Shown here: piece by piece, positions 44,980 through 53,359 of the stretch
How positions within the stretch are numbered: position 1 is the stretch's first letter
Layout: each line of letters opens with the position of its first letter
Assembly: GCA_022825925.1 (NCBI GenBank)
Contig: JAJDVW010000163.1
Location: 60,981-124,980, forward strand
DNA: 64,000 nucleotides
Source of the DNA: Pseudomonadales bacterium
GTDB taxonomy: Bacteria; Pseudomonadota; Gammaproteobacteria; Pseudomonadales; Azotimanducaceae
Direction: 5' to 3'
Position numbers and translations under genes: made by a program
Notes under the pieces: generated by a model
Databases searched by the model: none
Told to the model about the DNA's origin: nothing
The model's input: only the letters and a program-made list of their open reading frames with translations

Positions 44980-46467
44980 ATGTACAAGCTGAGCGGACTC
45001 GACGCCGGATTCCTCTACAACGAAACGGAACGCTGCCCGCAGCACGTGTCCTCGGTGCAGGTCATGGAACTGCCCCAGGGCGTCGACGAGGACACCTTCA
45101 TCGAGGGCCTGAAGGCGCATTTCATGGCCCGGCTGCACCTCGTCCCCTACCTGACCAACAAGCTGGTCGAGACTCCGTTCCTGACCGACCACCCGGTATG
45201 GGTGCCGGACACCGACTTCGACATCGACAACCACATCGAGCGCGTCGACGTGGCCGCCCCCGGCGGCAAGGCCGAGCTCGAGGCCGCGGTGGCCGCCCTC
45301 CACGAACAACGCATGGACCGTGGCCGGCCGCTGTGGCGCACGGTCGTCCTCTGCGGCCTCGAAGGCGGGAACATCGCCTACTACTCCGGCGCGCACCATG
45401 CCTGCCTCGACGGCATGGCCGGACAGGCGGCCACGGCGACGCTGATGGACACGACCGTCGAGCCCCGCGAAGTACCCCCCGCGCCGCAGGACTTCCTGGC
45501 GCCGCGACGCCCCTCGGTGACGGACCTGTTCGTCGCCGCGTGGGAGAACATCGCGCAATGCCAGCTCCGCCAGGCGACCGGCGTGCTCGACGCCGTCGAG
45601 ACGGCGATACGCGTGCAGCGCCGCGCCGCCGATCTCGGCGGAGGACTCGGCGCGATGGCGGACCAGGCGCCCAGGACGCGCTTCAACGGCCCGGTCGAAC
45701 GGGCACGCACCTACGCCGTCGCCGAGATGGACCTCCGGGCCGTCAAGGCGGCGGGCGCGGAGCATGGCGCCAAGCTGAACGACGTCTTCCTCGCCATCTG
45801 CGGCGGCGCCCTGCGGCGCTACTTCGAGCGCACGGGCGAGTTGCCCGAGCGATCCCTGATCGCGGGTTGCCCCGTGTCGCTGCGCCGGCCCGGGGACGCG
45901 TCGATGAACAACCAGGTCACCATGATGCAGGTCAGCCTCGCGACGGACGAGCCGGATCCGGCGAGACGCGTCGAAGCGATCATGGACTCCTCGGCGATCG
46001 CCAAGGAAGTGACGGCCGACCTCGCCGGCGCGTTCGAGAGCGACCCCGCCGCCTGGGGCATGCCGCTCGCCATGCGAAGCGCCGCCAGCGTCATGGAAGC
46101 GGTGGGCAGCGCAAACGCAACGCCACCGGCATTCAACGTCGTGGTCTCGAACGTGCCCGGGCCCCGCGAGCCGCTCTACTCGAACGGGGCGCGCATGCTG
46201 ACCCACTACCCGGTGTCCATCCCGGCGCACGGCATGGGCGTGAACATCACCGTGCAGAGCTACGTGGACAAGCTCTACATCGGCATCACCGCCTGCGCCC
46301 GGGCGCTGCCGGACGCGGCGCTGTTCCGTGACGACCTCGTCGCCGAGTACGAAGCGTTGTGCACCGCTTTCGTGCCGGCGGCAGTCGTCCCACGGCCCGT
46401 GGAACCCACGCCGTTGCCCACGGTCAAGCCCGAAGGGAGCGAGATACCCCCGGCCAAGGCCGCGTGA
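44980..46467 (+). CDS. Wax ester synthase/diacylglycerol acyltransferase (WS/DGAT)
   Basis: 495 aa. Catalytic motif HHxxxDG is HHACLDG at residues 139-145. Other family marks: N-terminal LSGLDAGFLYNETERCPQHV, PRTRFNGPVERARTYAVAEM, KLNDVFLAICGGALRRY, and NVVVSNVPGPREPLYSNGAR. Uses acyl-CoA plus a fatty alcohol or diacylglycerol to make wax esters or TAG on lipid inclusions. AGAAGGGA box before the ATG. Start is set by family similarity; longer upstream frame is leader. Precedes the phasin gene, so neutral lipid and PHA storage genes share the locus. Confidence 0.92.
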   Translation: MYKLSGLDAGFLYNETERCPQHVSSVQVMELPQGVDEDTFIEGLKAHFMARLHLVPYLTNKLVETPFLTDHPVWVPDTDFDIDNHIERVDVAAPGGKAELEAAVAALHEQRMDRGRPLWRTVVLCGLEGGNIAYYSGAHHACLDGMAGQAATATLMDTTVEPREVPPAPQDFLAPRRPSVTDLFVAAWENIAQCQLRQATGVLDAVETAIRVQRRAADLGGGLGAMADQAPRTRFNGPVERARTYAVAEMDLRAVKAAGAEHGAKLNDVFLAICGGALRRYFERTGELPERSLIAGCPVSLRRPGDASMNNQVTMMQVSLATDEPDPARRVEAIMDSSAIAKEVTADLAGAFESDPAAWGMPLAMRSAASVMEAVGSANATPPAFNVVVSNVPGPREPLYSNGARMLTHYPVSIPAHGMGVNITVQSYVDKLYIGITACARALPDAALFRDDLVAEYEALCTAFVPAAVVPRPVEPTPLPTVKPEGSEIPPAKAA

Positions 46468-46501
46468 TCCGGGGAATCTGCCGTCCGTTCGAAATTGTCC
46501 G

Positions 46502-46549
46502 TTGACATCGATTTTTCCGCACTGCACAATTCGCGCCGTTGTGCAGTGC
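46502..46549 (+). promoter_or_regulatory. Phasin promoter with overlapping inverted-repeat operator (candidate PhaR site)
   Basis: -35 TTGACA (46502-46507, perfect) and -10 CACAAT (46525-46530) with a 17-bp spacer. GCACTGCACAA (46519-46529) and TTGTGCAGTGC (46539-46549) form a perfect 11-bp inverted repeat with a 9-bp spacer, covering the -10 and start site. PhaR proteins are known to bind TGC-rich palindromes before phasin genes, so this fits direct repression by the phaR product encoded 3 kb away. Confidence 0.72.
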
Positions 46550-46584
46550 AGCACCCAGAGCCAGAGACAGCAGGGAGCCAGACG

Positions 46585-46920
46585 ATGAATCCTTTCGAGA
46601 AGCAGCTACAGCTAGGCCGCGAGTTGTTCGAACTGAACGCCAACGCGTGGCGGCAGATGGTCGAACTCGACGCGGACTCCTTCCGCACGATGGTCGAGAC
46701 CAACCAGTCCTTCTTCGCCAGACTGCCGGAAGTCAAGGACCTGCCGGGCTTCGTCTCGCTGCAGCGCGAGTACGGCGAGACGGTCTGGAACGGCGCCCAG
46801 GAGGCCCTGAAGGCGCGCGGCGACCTGCTGCGCGAAAACATGGGCAAGGCCGGCGAACTCGTCCGCGGCGCCTTCGAGGCGACGGTCGAAGCCGACACCC
46901 CGAAGCCGGAGGCCGCGTAA
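46585..46920 (+). CDS. Phasin family protein
   Basis: 111 aa. MNPFEKQLQLGRELFELNAN, then AWRQMVELDADSFRTMVETN, is an amphipathic helical sequence typical of granule-coating phasins; no Cys, Glu/Ala-rich end. The ATG at 46585 has a GGGAG box; the upstream in-frame extension runs through the operator and is not translated. Coats PHA granules and controls their size and number. Its promoter carries the PhaR-like operator. Confidence 0.88.
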   Translation: MNPFEKQLQLGRELFELNANAWRQMVELDADSFRTMVETNQSFFARLPEVKDLPGFVSLQREYGETVWNGAQEALKARGDLLRENMGKAGELVRGAFEATVEADTPKPEAA

Positions 46921-47103
46921 CCCCGGCCTGGACCACTTGAGCCGCAGCGCGCGGGCGTTCTCCCTCTACCCCTCCTCGATCGCCCGCGCGTTGCACTTTT
47001 CTCCGCTCCTCGCGTTCTCGGGAGACGCCCTCGGGACGAAGGGAAACGCGATGTAAACTGCCGGGTCAACCGGCGCCCGGAAGCCCGGGACAGCGAGGCC
47101 ATC

Positions 47104-48732
47104 GTGTTACAGCAGTTGAGTGCGCAGGACGCATCCTTCATCTTCATGGAGTCCCCTGCCACGCCGATGCACGTGGGGAGCCTCGCGATCTACGATCCCT
47201 CCTCCAGCGACACCGAAGTCCTGCTGGAAGAGCACTACACGCGGTTTCAGCAGGAGCGCCTGCACCTGTGGGCGGCGTCCCGCCGGCGCCTGGTGCCCGT
47301 GCCCTTCAATGCGGACTACCCGTACTGGATCGAAGACGAGGACTTCGAGCTCGACTATCACCTGCGGCGCATCGGACTACCGCAGCCCGGCGACTGGGCG
47401 GAGCTCCACAAGATGGCCGCCCGCATCTTCGAGCGGCCCCTCGACCTGTCCAAGCCCCTCTGGGAGTTCTACATCATCGAGGGTCTGGACAACCTCGAGG
47501 GGGTGCCGAAAGGCAGCTTCGCCGTCCTCTCGAAGACCCATCACGCGGCGATCGACGGCGCCTCGGGCATGCACCTCCTCCAGTTGCTGCATGACCTGAC
47601 CCCGGAGGTGGAGCCGGTTCCGCCACCTGAGACCCCCTGGCAGGCAGACGCCGTGCCAGGCGACGCGGATCTCCTGTTCCGGGCCTGGAGCAACAACTTC
47701 GCCACGCCCTTCAAGTTCCTGCGCGTGTGGGCGGACACCACCCGCTCCCTGCCCCGGATGACCGAAGCGCTGAGCAACAACGCTCAGCAGCCTTACTCGG
47801 TGCCGCGCACGCGATTCAACGGACGCGTCTCCGCGCACCGGGTGATCGGTGCGCGCCACTTCGACCTCGACGTGGTCCGCAAGCTCCGCAAGGTGGTCGA
47901 AGGTGCGACGGTCAACGACGCCGTCCTCGCCATCTGCGCGGGCGGCATCCGCGCCTACCTGCAGTCGAAGAGCGAGCTGCCCCGCGACTCCCTGGTCGCG
48001 ATGGCGCCCATCAACGTGCGTACCGAGAGCGAGAGCGAGGCGCTCGGCAACCGCGTGTCCGCGATGTTCCTGCCCATCGGGACGGACGTCGAAGACCCGG
48101 TCGAGCGACTGCGCGTCATCCGCGAACGCACCGCCGCCAACAAGTCGATGACCGAAGCGGGAGGATCGCGGCTGGCCACCGACTACGCCCAGTTCGTGCC
48201 CGCTTTCACCGCGGCGCTGGCAGGGCGGATGGCCGCGCAGATGCCCGACCCGCAGTCCGCTTTCAACGTCAGCATCACCAACGTGCCGGGCCCGTCCGTG
48301 CCGCTCTATTCCATGGGCGCGAGGATGGTGACGAGCGTCGGGATCGGCCCCATCACGCAGGGCATGGGACTCATCATGCCGATCTCGAGCTACTGCGGTC
48401 AGCTCGTGATCGCATTCACCTCCTGCACGCGGATGATCCCCGACCCCGAGCGCTTCGCCGCCTGCCTGGAGACGGCGTTCGAGGCATTGCGCGACGCGGC
48501 CTTCGCCGCACTCGGCGAGGCCGCGGCCCCGCCCCCGAGGCCAGAACCGGCCAGCGCGCCGAAACCCGCACCGAAACCACGCAAGACCGCCAAGACCGCC
48601 AGGGCCGCGAAGTCCGGCGGAAACGCCGGATCGCGGGGCGAAGCGCGGGGCAAGAACGGTGCGTCGCGGAAGGCCCCCGCCAGGTCCGCCAAGGCGGCGG
48701 CGCCCGAGGCATCCACTGGAGACCTGCAGTGA
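47104..48732 (+). CDS. Wax ester synthase/diacylglycerol acyltransferase with basic C-terminal tail
   Basis: 542 aa from a GTG with a GAGG box. HHxxxDG is HHAAIDG at residues 146-152. Family blocks: LSAQDASFIFMESPATPMHV, PRTRFNGRVSAHRVIGARHF, VNDAVLAICAGGIRAYL and NVSITNVPGPSVPLYSMGAR. The last ~65 residues are an Ala/Pro/Lys/Arg-rich tail (PKPAPKPRKTAKTARAAKSG and similar) that most WS/DGATs lack. It resembles the histone-like tails of PhaF-type phasins and could bind DNA or the granule (inference). The stop overlaps the SDR start (GTGA). Confidence 0.9.
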   Translation: MLQQLSAQDASFIFMESPATPMHVGSLAIYDPSSSDTEVLLEEHYTRFQQERLHLWAASRRRLVPVPFNADYPYWIEDEDFELDYHLRRIGLPQPGDWAELHKMAARIFERPLDLSKPLWEFYIIEGLDNLEGVPKGSFAVLSKTHHAAIDGASGMHLLQLLHDLTPEVEPVPPPETPWQADAVPGDADLLFRAWSNNFATPFKFLRVWADTTRSLPRMTEALSNNAQQPYSVPRTRFNGRVSAHRVIGARHFDLDVVRKLRKVVEGATVNDAVLAICAGGIRAYLQSKSELPRDSLVAMAPINVRTESESEALGNRVSAMFLPIGTDVEDPVERLRVIRERTAANKSMTEAGGSRLATDYAQFVPAFTAALAGRMAAQMPDPQSAFNVSITNVPGPSVPLYSMGARMVTSVGIGPITQGMGLIMPISSYCGQLVIAFTSCTRMIPDPERFAACLETAFEALRDAAFAALGEAAAPPPRPEPASAPKPAPKPRKTAKTARAAKSGGNAGSRGEARGKNGASRKAPARSAKAAAPEASTGDLQ

Positions 48733-49547
48733 CCGAAAGACCCACCGCCCTCGTCACCGGGGCGTCCTCCGGCATCGGCCGCGAGCTCGCCCGCGTATTC
48801 GCCGAGCACGGCTACGACCTCGTGATCACCGCCCGCCGCCGCGAACGGCTGGCCGACCTGGCGGACGAGATCGGCGACCGTGTCCGCGTCGAGGCGATCC
48901 CCGCGAACCTCGCCACCCGCAACGGCATCGCGACCCTGAAGAAGGGCCTCGCGAGCCGCGGGATCGACATCGAGGTGCTCGTCAACAACGCCGGCGCCGG
49001 CGCCTCGGGCGAGTTCGCCGGGATGGACGCCGCGAAGTCGCTCACCCTGATCGACCTCAACGTGCGCGCCCTGACGGACCTGACGCACTTCGTGCTGCCG
49101 GGCATGCTCGAACGCGGCCGGGGCCGGATCCTGAACGTCGCTTCCGTGGCGGCGTTCCAGGCGATGCCGGGAATGTCCGTGTACGCCGCGAGCAAGGCGT
49201 TCGTGCTGTCCTTTACCGAGGCGCTGTCCGAGGAACTGGCGGGAAGTCCCGTGTCCGTGACGGGGCTGTGTCCCGGCCTGACGCGCACCGAGATGGTGGA
49301 CGACCTGCAGGCCGCCCCGGACTTCATGTTCGCGAGCGCCGCCGACGTCGCCGAAGAAGGCTACCGGGCATGCCTCGCGGGCGAGGTGATCCGCGTGCCG
49401 GGCGTCGCCAACCAGGCGCTCGTCACGTGGCTGCAGTACCAGCCCCGCTGGCTCAAGCGGTTTCTCTCCGGCGTCGCGGGGCGGGCCGCGTTCGCGGCGA
49501 CCGGCGACGAGGCGGCGACGGCCAGGGACATCGGCACACCGGCATAG
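48729..49547 (+). CDS. SDR family oxidoreductase
   Basis: 272 aa. GTG start overlapping the WS/DGAT stop. TALVTGASSGIGRELARVF cofactor motif, LVNNAGAGASGEF, catalytic Ser in LNVASVAAFQ and YAASKAFVLSF (YxxxK). Arg-rich segment after beta-2 (TARRRERLADLA) suggests NADP(H). Belongs to the DltE/YqjQ-like group that often accompanies lipid metabolism. It might supply 3-hydroxyacyl-CoA or reduce acyl intermediates for storage; this is inferred from context. Confidence 0.85.
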   Translation: MTERPTALVTGASSGIGRELARVFAEHGYDLVITARRRERLADLADEIGDRVRVEAIPANLATRNGIATLKKGLASRGIDIEVLVNNAGAGASGEFAGMDAAKSLTLIDLNVRALTDLTHFVLPGMLERGRGRILNVASVAAFQAMPGMSVYAASKAFVLSFTEALSEELAGSPVSVTGLCPGLTRTEMVDDLQAAPDFMFASAADVAEEGYRACLAGEVIRVPGVANQALVTWLQYQPRWLKRFLSGVAGRAAFAATGDEAATARDIGTPA

Positions 49548-49557
49548 GGCTCCCGAC

Positions 49558-51258
49558 ATGAGCGATACCGCACGATCGACCGAGCGCACCGGGTCCGGCG
49601 AGCGTTCCCGCATCGGCGAACACGAAGGCTTCGCCCTGTCGGCGGCCGCCGGCGTCGACGCGAAGGCCCTGACGGATGCCTGGGCCATGGTGGTCGGCGC
49701 CGCGGCGCGGCAGCCGGCCGCGCTCTTCCAGGCCTACACCGGCTTCTGGCGCGACTGCGCGAGCATCCTGTTCGGCAGCAGCGCCCTCGCCCCGACCGCC
49801 GGCGACGCGCGCTTTCGGGACGCGGCGTGGGCGGACAACCCCCTGTACCGCCGCATCGGGCAGTCCTATCTGGCGTGGACCCGGGCGCTCGACACCTGGC
49901 TCGAGGAGTCGGAACTCGCCGGCATGGACCGGGAACGCGCGCGTTTCCTGCTCGACGCTGCCAAGGACGTGCTCGCGCCCATGAACACGCTGGCCGGCAA
50001 CCCCGAAGCGCTGGCGAAGGCGACGGAGACGCGCGGCGCGAGCCTGACGAGCGGGTTCCGCAACTTCGTCGACGACCTGCGCCACAACCACGGCTATCCG
50101 GCCGTCGCCGACCGCGACGCCTTCGAACTCGGACGGGACGTCGCCGCGACCCCGGGTGCGGTCGTGTTCCGCAACGAGGTGTTCGAGCTGATGCAGTACG
50201 CGCCCACCACCGAGGCCGTCCGCCCGACACCCTTCCTCTACATCTTCAGCCAGGTGAACCGGTTCTACCTGGGCGACCTGACCCCGGACCGGAGCCTGTT
50301 CGCCCGCCTCCTCGACGCCGGGATCCCGGTCTACGCCATGAGCTGGCGCAACCCCAAGCCGGAACACCGGCACTGGAACCTCGGCACGTACGCCGGCGCC
50401 ACGATCGAGGCGATCGAGGCCATCCGCGGGATTTCCGGGAGCGAACGGGTCGACGTCATGGGCCTGTGTGCCGGGGGCCTGGTGGCCGCGGCCGCCGCCG
50501 GCGTGCTCGAGGCGCGCAACGAGGACCGCATCCGGTCCCTGTCGCTGATCGTCAGCATCCTCGACAACCAGCCCGGGGACAGCGACTTCGGCCTGTTCGT
50601 CTCCGAGCGCTCGGTCGAGGCCCAGAAGGCGATGGTCCGCGCCAAGGGACTCTTCGCCGAGAAGGACGTCTTCGAGATGTTCGCGATGCTGCGCATCGAG
50701 GAGAGCGTCATGAGCTTCCTGCGCAGCAACTACCTGCTCGGCGAAGCCCCGCCGAAGCACCCCCTCCTGTTCTGGTCCATGGACTACACCCGCGTGCCCG
50801 CCGAGATGCAGTGCGACTTCCTCGACCTCTCCTGGCGCAACGACCTGGCGCGCGGGGAACTCGAACTCCTCGGCGAGCGCATCGATCTCCGGAAGCTCTC
50901 GTACCCCGTCTACGTGCTCGCGGGCAGCACCGATCACATCACGCCGTGGAAGGGCTGCTACCGCAGCACGCAACTGTTCGGGGGCGACGTCCGTTTCGTG
51001 CTGACGAACCAGAATCACACCCAGACGATCTGCGCCCGCACCGACAACCGTCACCTGCGCTACTGGGTTGGTGATACCCTGCCCGAAGACGCCGAGGCCT
51101 GGTCGGCGGGAGCGGCGGAGCATCCCGGGAGCTGGACCACCGACTGGATCGAGTGGCTGCGGCATGGGTCCGACGAGACCGTGCCCGCGCCGGAAGCCCT
51201 CGGCAACGCGGAACATCCCGTGCTGGATGCCGCGCCGGGGCAGTTCGTGAGGACGTAA
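49558..51258 (+). CDS. phaC: Polyhydroxyalkanoate synthase PhaC
   Basis: 566 aa. Lipase-like box GLCAGG with catalytic Cys304, Asp in YVLAGSTDHITPWKGCYRST and His in VLTNQNHTQTICAR. N-terminal domain contains FRDAAWADNPLYRRIGQSYL, the PHA-synthase block. Polymerises 3-hydroxyacyl-CoA on granules. Length and motifs fit a class I-like enzyme, but substrate range is not determined. Some positions differ from textbook class I (NQNHTQT rather than SGHIAG), hinting at a divergent subgroup. Starts 10 nt after the SDR gene. Confidence 0.92.
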   Translation: MSDTARSTERTGSGERSRIGEHEGFALSAAAGVDAKALTDAWAMVVGAAARQPAALFQAYTGFWRDCASILFGSSALAPTAGDARFRDAAWADNPLYRRIGQSYLAWTRALDTWLEESELAGMDRERARFLLDAAKDVLAPMNTLAGNPEALAKATETRGASLTSGFRNFVDDLRHNHGYPAVADRDAFELGRDVAATPGAVVFRNEVFELMQYAPTTEAVRPTPFLYIFSQVNRFYLGDLTPDRSLFARLLDAGIPVYAMSWRNPKPEHRHWNLGTYAGATIEAIEAIRGISGSERVDVMGLCAGGLVAAAAAGVLEARNEDRIRSLSLIVSILDNQPGDSDFGLFVSERSVEAQKAMVRAKGLFAEKDVFEMFAMLRIEESVMSFLRSNYLLGEAPPKHPLLFWSMDYTRVPAEMQCDFLDLSWRNDLARGELELLGERIDLRKLSYPVYVLAGSTDHITPWKGCYRSTQLFGGDVRFVLTNQNHTQTICARTDNRHLRYWVGDTLPEDAEAWSAGAAEHPGSWTTDWIEWLRHGSDETVPAPEALGNAEHPVLDAAPGQFVRT

Positions 51259-51261
51259 GCG

Positions 51262-51567
51262 ATGGCATCGTACATCATGCTGAGCACGCTGACCGACGAA
51301 GGCCGCAAGACGCTCATGGAGCGGCCCGAGCGGCTGCAGGCGGTGAACAAGGAGGTCGAGAACATGGGCGCCCGGGTCACCGCGCAGTACGCCGTGCTGG
51401 GCGGCTACGACTTCGTCAACGTGATCGAGGCCCCGAGCAACGAGGTGATGGCCCGCATCGCCATGGAACTCGGCTCGCGCGGGACCATCAAGGTGATGAC
51501 GCTCCCGGCGCTGCCCATCGACGCGTTCGTCGAGATGCTGCAGTCCTCCGCGCCTCCAGCGAGCTGA
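51262..51567 (+). CDS. GYD domain-containing protein
   Basis: 101 aa. The eponymous motif is present: AQYAVLGGYDFVNVIEAPSN, preceded by MASYIMLSTLTDEGRKTLME. A small ferredoxin-like fold protein whose family function is unknown. Starts 3 nt after phaC with a GAGGA box and lies 6 nt before a gene whose N-terminus is another GYD domain. Likely translated with PhaC. Confidence 0.85.
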   Translation: MASYIMLSTLTDEGRKTLMERPERLQAVNKEVENMGARVTAQYAVLGGYDFVNVIEAPSNEVMARIAMELGSRGTIKVMTLPALPIDAFVEMLQSSAPPAS

Positions 51568-51573
51568 CCCCCC

Positions 51574-52647
51574 ATGCCGCACTACGTGATGCTGATGCGC
51601 TACCGGTCGCACGGCGTCAGGGCGGTGCGGTCCGATCCCGGGGTGCTGCTGGCCGCCAACGACGCGCTGGAGCGGTGGGAAGGCAAGATCCTGCACTCGT
51701 TCCACCTGCTCGGCGAGTGGGACCAGTGCGCCATCGTCGAGGCACCGGACAACCTGAAGGCGTATCGCGCGTCCATCGCCCACGAGATCAGCGCCACCGC
51801 CGACATCGACATCATGCCGGCGATCGACCTCCCCCTGTTCCAGCGCCTGGTCTTGCAGGACGCGCGGATCGCCGGGCCGCACCAATGGCAGATTCGCCTT
51901 TGGGCCAAGCTCGCCCGCCGCGCGATGCGGCGCTACGCCTTCACGCGCTGGGTCCACCGCTACTGCAAGCCGCTGACCATCACGGGCCGCGACAAGCTCG
52001 ACGGTCTGCGCGGCGGCCCCTGCATCGTGATCGGCAACCACTCGAGCCACATGGACCACTTCGTCCTGTTCCACGCGCTGCCGGAGTGGATCAAGTGGAA
52101 CATCTACTTCGGCGCCGCCGCCGACCGCTGGTTCCTGAAGGGCCGCAAGGAGATCACGCTGCAGCCCTGGTACCAGTCCCTGGTGAACGGTTCCTACCCC
52201 ATACGACGGGGCGGCGGCTCGGCCGCCCTCGACTACCCCAGGTGGCTGCTCGAGCAGGGCTGCAACATCATGATCTTCCCCGAGGGGACGCGCGCCCGCG
52301 GCCGCGGCCTCTCGCGCTTCCGGCACGGCGTCTCCATCCTCGCGCTCGAGCACAAGGTTCCGGTGGTGCCGGTCTACCTCTCGGGCCTCGGGAAGATGCG
52401 TCCGGTCGGCACGCGCACCATCAAGCCCGGCCCCGCGGGGGCCCACATCCTCGATCCGATCGTCTTCGAGGACGGCGTGACGGTATCCGAGGCGACGCAG
52501 CGGATGCACGACGCCATGCACGCGGTGCACGAGCGGGTGCTGGAGCACGGGGACGAGGCGGCGGACGGCGACCTCCGCCAACTGCGCGGGTCGGGATGGG
52601 ACGGCGACCTGGAAGAGATGCGGCGCGACCGTTCGGAACGGTCCTGA
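51574..52647 (+). CDS. GYD domain fused to 1-acyl-sn-glycerol-3-phosphate acyltransferase (PlsC-like)
   Basis: 357 aa. Residues ~1-95 form a GYD-type domain (MPHYVMLMRYRSHGVRAVRS ... LLGEWDQCAIVEAPDNLKAY). From ~120 an LPLAT domain follows: VIGNHSSHMDHFVLFHALPE (HxxxxD), SYPIRRGGGSAALDY, and IMIFPEGTRARGRGL (FPEGTR). Acyltransfer to lysophosphatidate would feed phosphatidate and TAG synthesis, consistent with two WS/DGAT genes upstream. The domain fusion is unusual. Last gene of the storage operon. Confidence 0.85.
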   Translation: MPHYVMLMRYRSHGVRAVRSDPGVLLAANDALERWEGKILHSFHLLGEWDQCAIVEAPDNLKAYRASIAHEISATADIDIMPAIDLPLFQRLVLQDARIAGPHQWQIRLWAKLARRAMRRYAFTRWVHRYCKPLTITGRDKLDGLRGGPCIVIGNHSSHMDHFVLFHALPEWIKWNIYFGAAADRWFLKGRKEITLQPWYQSLVNGSYPIRRGGGSAALDYPRWLLEQGCNIMIFPEGTRARGRGLSRFRHGVSILALEHKVPVVPVYLSGLGKMRPVGTRTIKPGPAGAHILDPIVFEDGVTVSEATQRMHDAMHAVHERVLEHGDEAADGDLRQLRGSGWDGDLEEMRRDRSERS

Positions 52648-52686
52648 TCGCCTGGGCCCGAGCGTCATTCAGCCGAGCGCGTCGCG

Positions 52687-52963
52687 TCAGTAGTGGTAGC
52701 GGCACTGCACGATCACGCAGCGCTCGTTCTCGAAACTTGTACACGAGGCGGTGTTCCTTCGTGATTCTCCGGGACCAGTACCCCGCGAGATCATGCCTCA
52801 ACGCCTCCGGATTCCCGATGCCTCCGAGCGGGTCGCGCAGACAATCCTCGATCAAACGCGCGATACGCTGCGCCACCTTGCGATCGGTCCGAACCCAATG
52901 CTGGTAGTCGGCCCAGGCCCGGGCCGAGAACGCGATCCCTCGCGATCCCTCGTCTGGTGTCAC
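52687..52963 (-). pseudogene. yoeB: YoeB-type toxin, frameshifted before the catalytic C-terminus
   Basis: GTG start overlapping the antitoxin stop by 4 nt. Reads IAFSARAWADYQHWVRTDRK, then LIEDCLRDPLGGIGNPEALR and GYWSRRITKEHRLVYKF as in YoeB. After KF one extra base shifts the frame; the correct frame gives ENERCVIVQCRYHY and stops at 52687, but the literal frame continues to 52421 through antisense of the neighbouring gene. The lost C-terminal His/Tyr residues are needed for mRNA cleavage, so the toxin is probably inactive, unless the indel is a sequence error. A 10-bp tandem duplication (CGCGATCCCT twice) lies in the N-terminal codons at 52931-52950. Confidence 0.75.
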
Positions 52964-53235
52964 CGCGCCTCTTCTAGGGATCCGTCCTTGAGGGTCGCGG
53001 CTATCACGTCGCCAGCTTCGACCTCGGCGATCGCTTCGCGCAGGCGTTCAGCGTTCCGGGGCGAACGTAGGAGGTGGTAGGTTTCCATCATCGCGTCGTG
53101 TTCGGACTTCGCCATCATGATCACGGGCTCTCCGGACTTGCGACGGATCACGACCGCAATGCGATCCTGCACGACCGTGTCCAACACCGACTTGAGGCGC
53201 TGACGGACCTCCGAGTAGTTCAATACCCGTTCCAT
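52960..53235 (-). CDS. yefM: YefM/Phd-type antitoxin
   Basis: 91 aa, intact. MERVLNYSEVRQRLKSVLDT, then GEPVIMMAKSEHDAMMETYH and LLRSPRNAERLREAI are canonical YefM. The N-terminal half binds DNA for autoregulation; the C-terminal half neutralises YoeB. Followed with 4-nt overlap by the damaged toxin. A perfect palindromic operator lies just upstream. Confidence 0.93.
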   Translation of the reverse strand: MERVLNYSEVRQRLKSVLDTVVQDRIAVVIRRKSGEPVIMMAKSEHDAMMETYHLLRSPRNAERLREAIAEVEAGDVIAATLKDGSLEEAR

Positions 53236-53249
53236 CGTGTCATCTCAAT

Positions 53250-53275
53250 CAAACGTACGAATTATTGTACGTTTG
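53250..53275 (+). promoter_or_regulatory. Palindromic operator of the yefM-yoeB locus
   Basis: CAAACGTAC (53250-53258) and GTACGTTTG (53267-53275) are perfect 9-bp arms around the AT-rich spacer GAATTATT, 15 nt upstream of the antitoxin ATG. Known YefM operators contain GTAC-centred palindromes, so autoregulation is likely. It also lies upstream of the divergent peroxiredoxin gene. Confidence 0.65.
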
Positions 53276-53359
53276 GGGGCTCGGCCTCGGCAAACACCGA
53301 ACCCCCGCGGCTCGGCGGTGTATGCTGTCCCTGGTCATTCGAGGACACGGGAGATGCCC

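Noticed and set aside
49453..52668. 1,071-codon minus-strand frame opposite phaC
   Set aside because: Antisense to phaC and the GYD genes, whose catalytic motifs and tight spacing are clear; the frame shows no known domain.
52421..52686. C-terminal extension of the YoeB-like frame
   Set aside because: Out-of-frame readthrough after the indel into the antisense of the acyltransferase gene; the proper YoeB end is found in the neighbouring frame.
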